This document shows, one piece after another, positions 59,108-64,000 of a stretch of 64,000 nt of DNA. The stretch spans positions 10,443,479 to 10,507,478 of the forward strand of contig NC_089278.1 in assembly GCF_963678975.1 (NCBI RefSeq), read 5' to 3'. Each line of letters opens with the position of its first letter. Positions within the stretch are counted from its first letter, which is position 1. The translations under genes and the position numbers were made by a program. The notes under the pieces were generated by a model. It was not told the DNA's origin and searched no databases. It saw only the letters and a program-made list of their open reading frames with translations. Origin of the DNA: Dysidea avara. Lineage: Eukaryota; Porifera; Demospongiae; Dictyoceratida; Dysideidae.

Positions 59108-59274
59108 CAGCAACAGCAGTAAATATTTATTTCCAACAAGTTCTCCAATATGATCACTTTACCCTTGAATCAATACATTATATATATATATCATTCATTT
59201 ATACAATTGTTTTATACATTAACAATAATATGTTCAATTACACAAAAAGATTTCATTGTCCAATCCATTAACAC
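59108..59274. other. Convergent 3' region SMC5 / GH38-like gene
   Basis: 167 bp between the two stop codons. It must hold both polyadenylation sites and is AT-rich, with AATAATATG and TATATATATA stretches. No gene. Confidence 0.4.
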
Positions 59275-61491
59275 TTAGGAGTAGTCCATTGCAAAATGAT
59301 ATTTAGAGGACCTATCTTCATCCTTATAAGGATACCACATGATATAGTTAGTCCCCCAAATGTTGTTGAATATGTTAAAGGAGAAACCATCATCTACCAC
59401 TGGTGTGGCACAAGGGGTAGGAAAGGGAGTGGGAAAGCCCACACAACACAGACTAGTATCATCTGACATGAATGTTAACTTGGGATTGGTATATGACACT
59501 GACTGGCTAGAGTGCAAATGTCGACTGCCATTTTGTATCACTGAGTCTATGGGTACTTGTGAGTCTAGTTTGGTGATGTACATCTTAGCATCATCCTTTA
59601 ATGGAGGATCAAAATAGAAAGATAAAGATTCTGGTAACCTGGTGGCTGTCTTGTTGACTATGAATAGTGCCATACTCAATGTAGTTTCATTACCAATGCT
59701 AACTTCAAGCCACATTTCCTCTGGGGCTCCATAATCTGTTACCAGCTGTGAAGAATTGAATACTAGTTGCAGTAGAAAGTTATACTCCATGCTTGTCTTG
59801 TTTGACTTGCTCCACAATCCTTTAACTGATGGTGAAGTCATTTGAAGTGAGGACTCATCCATTCCAAATTTCCCAAAATCCATGTAAACCCAATCAGCGG
59901 ACATGTAAAGGTACTGGGTAAAGAATGCATCATAACTTTTATCATCAAAGGTTTGATAAACTACTTGAGCCAGTGGGTGACCATGATCAGCCAGTGACCC
60001 TGTTGATACTCTACTGTCATTGAACAATACTATACTACCAGTGGCTGGATCAAACTGTATACTAACGGTACCTCCTTTTACTGATAATAAAAATACTGCA
60101 GACATGTTTTTCTCTGGTGAATAACCATCAGTAGACATAAACCCATTAAAATGAAGCAACTGCAGTTGTGATTGTATTTCTGTTAGTAATGGGTGGTTGG
60201 TGAGTGCCTCAAGAGCATAATCAATTCCCCAAGTTCTTTGCTCCACCCATGACTTCACTATATCTTGGAAATTTGATGTATTTAAGTGAGAATAAAATGC
60301 TTCATTGTCCCAATTACTCCAGTCATTTAGAAACTTGTGAACATCTTTACCCCAAGTATGTTCACCACTCTTTATCAGCAAACGTGAAAAATTTAGGATA
60401 CGAGCATCTTCTAAATAAAGAGATGCTGATAAGGGTATCAATTGTTCCCAGGTTTTGAGGATAGCATAAAACTGTTGGGTCTTCAGAGGGTCACTGGCAG
60501 TACCATGAATCCACGTGTCCCCAATTTCTCCACTAACAATTGGCAGACTATCTTGATGTTGCATTAACTCTAGTACAAATGAATCATAGTCTGAAGCACG
60601 AATGGTAGCACCAGGGAATAGTCCCTTAAGTGTTGCATAGTTCTTTGTTACCTCCAAGCTGGATGGTGGTCCGGAGTTGTCAGTTTTGATGGCAAAAGCC
60701 AGAGCATGAGACATACCAGGCACAATCACCATACTATCTAGTGCTGCTCCTTTACTACCACCATATCCACCAGGGTGCCACATAGCCAGTATCCTAGTAC
60801 TGCTAGTATTATGTTGCCACTGGAACACCGTGGGTACTGCTGGGGGCATGCTAGCTGCATTGACGCCAACTGTGATGGCCTTCACACCAGCATTCACCAG
60901 TAGTGGTATTATTGAAGATGTCATTCCTGGAACATCTCGCTGGCTCATTGTGATAGTGTGCGGCCTACCAAGTTTGTCATCTAGTCGATGTGTGAGGTTT
61001 ATAGCCACATCAATCATAAAAGGCTTCAGCAGATATTCTGGTTGACTGTTGAAGGGGAAAGCATGCCAAGTGATGTCTCCTCGTTTTACTGCATCAGTGA
61101 AGCTGTTTTTAGCTTCATCACTGGGACAACGAAGACCCATATTGGATGGGCAGTCCAGATATAATGACACAAGGTAGGAATGAGTCGTAAATACTAATCG
61201 TTCCTCTCCACCAAGTGCTCGTAATGATTCTGCTACTGATATAGCCCGAGGAAAGAACACATCGAAGTACTTGTTGATGATAGCAGTAATGTTATCTGCA
61301 AACCCAACATCCAAGTGACACGAGGAGATCAAATGGATAGTGGTAATGTTCTGCTGCAACATCCATTTATGCTTGTCAGAGATAGCATCTTCACCTGCAG
61401 AGTCTGCGGTACTAGTAGCTGATAATACAGCGACAAAGAGTGATAAGAAAACTTTGAAGCTAATTCTGTGCGAGCTATTACACGAAAACAT
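59275..61491 (-). CDS. Secreted GH38-like protein (DUF5054-type, alpha-mannosidase fold)
   Basis: GH38 enzymes are zinc-dependent alpha-mannosidases; the DUF5054 branch is uncharacterised. A single intronless frame encodes 738 aa. The ATG at 61489-61491 gives a signal peptide (FKVFLSLFVAVLSATST). The N-terminal domain shows the zinc-binding H-x-D in SSCHLDVGFAD (residues 59-61), a likely nucleophile Asp in SQRDVPGMTSS (about residue 190) and a later His in GDTWIHGTASDP. About ten N-x-S/T sequons support passage through the secretory route. The C-terminal half is beta-rich. Two beta-mannosidase genes lie on the other side of SMC5. Enzyme activity on alpha-mannosides is plausible but not proven by the sequence. 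Lack of introns among intron-rich neighbours is notable. Confidence 0.75.
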   Translation of the reverse strand: MFSCNSSHRISFKVFLSLFVAVLSATSTADSAGEDAISDKHKWMLQQNITTIHLISSCHLDVGFADNITAIINKYFDVFFPRAISVAESLRALGGEERLVFTTHSYLVSLYLDCPSNMGLRCPSDEAKNSFTDAVKRGDITWHAFPFNSQPEYLLKPFMIDVAINLTHRLDDKLGRPHTITMSQRDVPGMTSSIIPLLVNAGVKAITVGVNAASMPPAVPTVFQWQHNTSSTRILAMWHPGGYGGSKGAALDSMVIVPGMSHALAFAIKTDNSGPPSSLEVTKNYATLKGLFPGATIRASDYDSFVLELMQHQDSLPIVSGEIGDTWIHGTASDPLKTQQFYAILKTWEQLIPLSASLYLEDARILNFSRLLIKSGEHTWGKDVHKFLNDWSNWDNEAFYSHLNTSNFQDIVKSWVEQRTWGIDYALEALTNHPLLTEIQSQLQLLHFNGFMSTDGYSPEKNMSAVFLLSVKGGTVSIQFDPATGSIVLFNDSRVSTGSLADHGHPLAQVVYQTFDDKSYDAFFTQYLYMSADWVYMDFGKFGMDESSLQMTSPSVKGLWSKSNKTSMEYNFLLQLVFNSSQLVTDYGAPEEMWLEVSIGNETTLSMALFIVNKTATRLPESLSFYFDPPLKDDAKMYITKLDSQVPIDSVIQNGSRHLHSSQSVSYTNPKLTFMSDDTSLCCVGFPTPFPTPCATPVVDDGFSFNIFNNIWGTNYIMWYPYKDEDRSSKYHFAMDYS

Positions 61492-61619
61492 TGCAGCAAA
61501 CCACTGCAAACTTTGGCACTTGTACTTTGATCCATTCTAATCAATGCACATTATTATCTCGTGATCAGGTGTGTATTATTTAAAGATAGCAGCGAGGATA
61601 GCAGTGTTTTGTTGTTGGC
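61492..61619. promoter_or_regulatory. Shared head-to-head promoter, GH38-like / HACD3
   Basis: 128 bp between the start codons, including TTATTATCTCGTGATCAGG. No known promoter motif was recognised with confidence. Confidence 0.4.
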
Positions 61620-63221
61620 ATGAGCTCCACTACATTACACCCGACTGTGATATGGGGACAGCGTAAAGAATTTATTTTTCTGCGAGTGATGCTTCAGTCG
61701 TGCGAGGTTCGTAATGGCAAATTCTCCCACGAAGCAATCAAGTTTTGTTTTGCAGAAACCAGACTTTACAGTGAAGGAGAATCAGATGGAGTTTAAAGGT
61801 AGACTGCAATGTACGGCTATTTATAGCAGCTCATTGTGTAAACTTGTAGTTATTGGAGTTGGACTTAGTGGTCGACAGGAGTATGGATTTAAATTGACCT
61901 TTTATGATTCAGTTAATGCCGAGGTAGCTGCTACTGATGTATGCGTGTGTTACTACTTGCTCACTTCATTGTAGAACATGAGGGTGATACTCTCAGACAA
62001 GGAGATACAGCTTAGAATATTAAAGAAGGAAGGTGCGATGTGCATGCATGTCTGTACCTTTGAATATACAGTGCATCTATTGATATAGCCGGCATGTGGC
62101 CCAAGCTGCAATTACAGCAGGAAAAACCACACTGGTTGAGGCTTGACTTTGATCTGATGCAGGAGAGCAGTGATGAAGGTGAAGGGGATGAAAATGATGG
62201 CCGACCTTCTGCAGAGAGGGAGGTATAAGCAGTGACCAACTAAGAGGCTAGTTAGCCATATTGATTGTATTAGATGATGAGGAAGACTGTTGATGAGCTG
62301 CAACAAAAAATTAAAGAAGCTGAAGGTGATCTTAAGAAATTTCAGAATGGTAAGCATTGTCTTATGTATTGTTATACTGTATTACACACCTGAGAAAGCA
62401 CATACATAACCTGTACTTCTACAGTAGGAGTTAAATTGTTGATTTATACATTTATTGTTTATTTTAGTTACGAAGCTGTTTACAACTGGCTACTTGCTGA
62501 TTTATAACTGTGTCCAGTGGAGTGGATTTGTACTCATCTTAGTCAACATCATGTTATTGGCTCTGAAGGGAAAAGGTAGGTATTAATGAAAGTAGAAAAA
62601 TCATGGTGGGTGAATTTCACAAAAGGTGTTTTGTTCCTGTGATTAACAGTTTCCCCTATCTGTATTCCCTACTGTGTGGTGATACATTCACATATCTTAG
62701 CTAACGATGTTGCTCCATGTATATCGTATAGGCTCTATGAAGAATGTTTATGACACGACTGGTAGCATGATGAGGTTTTGTGTGCTACTTGCTGGACTTG
62801 AAATAGTTCATGTTCAGTTGAAAATGGTCAAAGGAGGTCTACTACCAACGACAGCACAGGTGTGTGTTGTATGCAGTATGTACGTACATGTGAGCATATG
62901 TGTGGTGTGGTCTATGCACTCATCTTTCACTTGTGGTTTAGTATAACTTCTGATAATTTTAAGTTACTACTACTGTCATGTATGCACTAGACTCACAGAA
63001 CTCCAGTGTTCTCTGGGTAGTTATGCTGTGCCGTAGCTGTATATCTGTGTACCTGCACTGTGTGTCATGTAACGCAGTATTCTATTACTGCTTGAATTTT
63101 TGTCACAGGTACTGGGTAGGATGTTCATTTTATTTGTTATTGTCGCACCTCTCCCGATAATTCAAACCAATCGAGTTGTAACAATTCTTTTTGTTTGCTG
63201 GTCTTCAATTGAAGTTATAAG
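61620..63221 (+). CDS. HACD3: HACD3 (PTPLAD1-like) very-long-chain acyl-CoA dehydratase, 3' end outside window
   Basis: HACD3 dehydrates 3-hydroxyacyl-CoA in the very-long-chain fatty acid elongation cycle of the ER and carries an N-terminal p23/CS domain. Nine in-phase exons are visible: 61620-61706, 61756-61798, 61850-61923, 61975-62032, 62089-62222, 62274-62349, 62468-62575, 62732-62859, 63109-63221. Motifs: HPTVIWGQRKEFIFLRV, GRQEYGFKLTFYD and the WPKL...EKPHWLRLDFD end of the CS domain; a short acidic linker and coiled coil; then the membrane part with TTGYLLIYNCVQWSGFVL, FCVLLAGLEIVHV, ILFVIV and the helix WSSIEVIR. The catalytic Tyr/Glu of the dehydratase come after this helix and are not in the window. 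No further exon was found in 63222-64000, so the next intron is at least 780 bp. Confidence 0.9.
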
Positions 63222-64000
63222 GTATGTATGTACTTCTGCCTGTCTGTTGTAATAACTATGAGTAGTCAGAAATTCAACTGCACGTGAGGCCACTCAAATG
63301 TTATAAGTACCGGATAGAGGGAAACTGTTTCGGAGGAAAACTTTGGTGAATTTTCCGATTTGCTACAAATTCGCCAATGTTTTAACGCGCCAATTGCTTA
63401 TAGTGCCTCACAGTAGCATCTTTATAGCTAAACATTGAGCTTGAATTTGCCAAAGTTTATTTTGCCAAATGACTTGCTATTCGCCAAAGTTTTCCCCCAC
63501 CTCTATATGGTATATTAAAGTATATGTTGTAATTGTGTTGTTTGTGGTAGGGCTATGAAATGAACTTAGTTATGTATTCAACCACCATATCAGTAAAACT
63601 GATGAGTTTAATAAGGGCCTAATATAATGTTAGATCATGATTACATGAGTGAGATGAACAAATGTGCACTATTGTGTACCTCTGGTCTTACAGGTCCTTC
63701 TAGATGGGTATAGCCTTAGCATGCTGTAAGGGTCGGATTATTTGTGTACACACAATTACAGCATTTCGTACCTCTAATCCAATCCATGAAAAAATATTTC
63801 ACAAATACTGTGAGTGTCTGTGTCCCTATTGATTGCAACCCTGCAAGATAATCCCAATATGAGCTGACTGTCAGAAAGTTTATGAGGAAAGGAAAAGAGG
63901 AGGGGGGATTAGTATTTAACTTACAAAAGGTTGTGTACATTTCATTGTAGGTAATGTTTCTTAGACCATGTGTTCTCAAGAAGCCCTTTACTGCCTTCAA
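63222..64000. other. HACD3 intron sequence to window end
   Basis: No exon continuing the RYSFY-type helix expected next in HACD3 was found. Apart from the MITE at 63332-63493 nothing was recognised. An open frame on the minus strand at 63716-64000 has no recognisable domain. Confidence 0.45.
63332..63493. mobile_element. Short MITE with GCCAAAGTTTTCCCCC ends in HACD3 intron
   Basis: The left end GGAGGAAAACTTTGGTGAAT and the right end ATTCGCCAAAGTTTTCCCCC are inverted copies about 160 bp apart. The interior repeats TTTGCCAAA-type words. An older relative is at 13165-13280. Confidence 0.6.

Noticed and set aside
63716-64000. Minus-strand ORF of 94 codons at the window edge
   Set aside because: No recognisable domain and cut at the window end; no support for a gene, although one cannot be excluded.

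Overview
The window is nuclear DNA of an early-branching animal, most likely a demosponge. The inference rests on AT-rich sequence, many introns of only 45-120 bp with clean GT..AG ends, tightly packed genes often sharing a short head-to-head promoter, and an animal gene set: RECK, FoxP, FoxQ2, SAMTOR, RAD54L2, HACD3, SMC5 and a MULE transposon that carries a Ulp1-type protease. I could run no database search. Species level is not claimed. Exon borders were read by hand from splice sites and reading phase, so single borders may be off by a few bases.

Layout. 1-3400: the 3' part of a decayed Mutator-like (MULE) element with DDE transposase, SWIM finger, Ulp1-like protease and PHD finger. 4741-6889 (+): a RECK homologue reduced to the Kazal/C-terminal half. 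6992-9682 (-): an eIF4E class III gene whose first intron holds a Meta-type SINE and a 427-bp pure CA repeat. 9755-14251 (+): a tentative unknown gene whose long intron contains two foldback elements. 14818-15453 (+): FoxQ2, facing tail-to-tail the 13-exon FoxP gene (15846-20718, -). 21236-22486 (+): SAMTOR. 22751-26667 (+): RAD54L2/ARIP4. 26727-28166 (-): a polyamine-oxidase-type flavoenzyme. 28321-29041 (+): CCDC124. 29138-36891 (-) and 39343-47582 (-): two complete tandem beta-mannosidase genes. 47656-59107 (+): SMC5 in 26 exons, carrying an antisense Ty3/gypsy retrotransposon (53309-57760) in intron 18 and a long hairpin MITE in intron 7. 59275-61491 (-): a secreted GH38-like (DUF5054-type) protein. 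61620 to beyond 63221 (+): HACD3, cut by the window end.

How they relate. Most genes are housekeeping or regulatory and show no operon logic, but two groupings stand out. The adjacent fox genes form a convergent pair. Three mannosidase-type glycosidase genes (two GH2 beta-mannosidases, one GH38-like) flank SMC5, suggesting a lysosomal or secretory mannoside-processing neighbourhood. The most striking observation is that the second beta-mannosidase copy has one more intron than the first. This 1.9-kb intron interrupts an exon that is continuous in the sister gene, is flanked by a direct ATTAG repeat, and carries a repeat family also found in an intron of the sister gene: a strong candidate for intron birth by transposon insertion.
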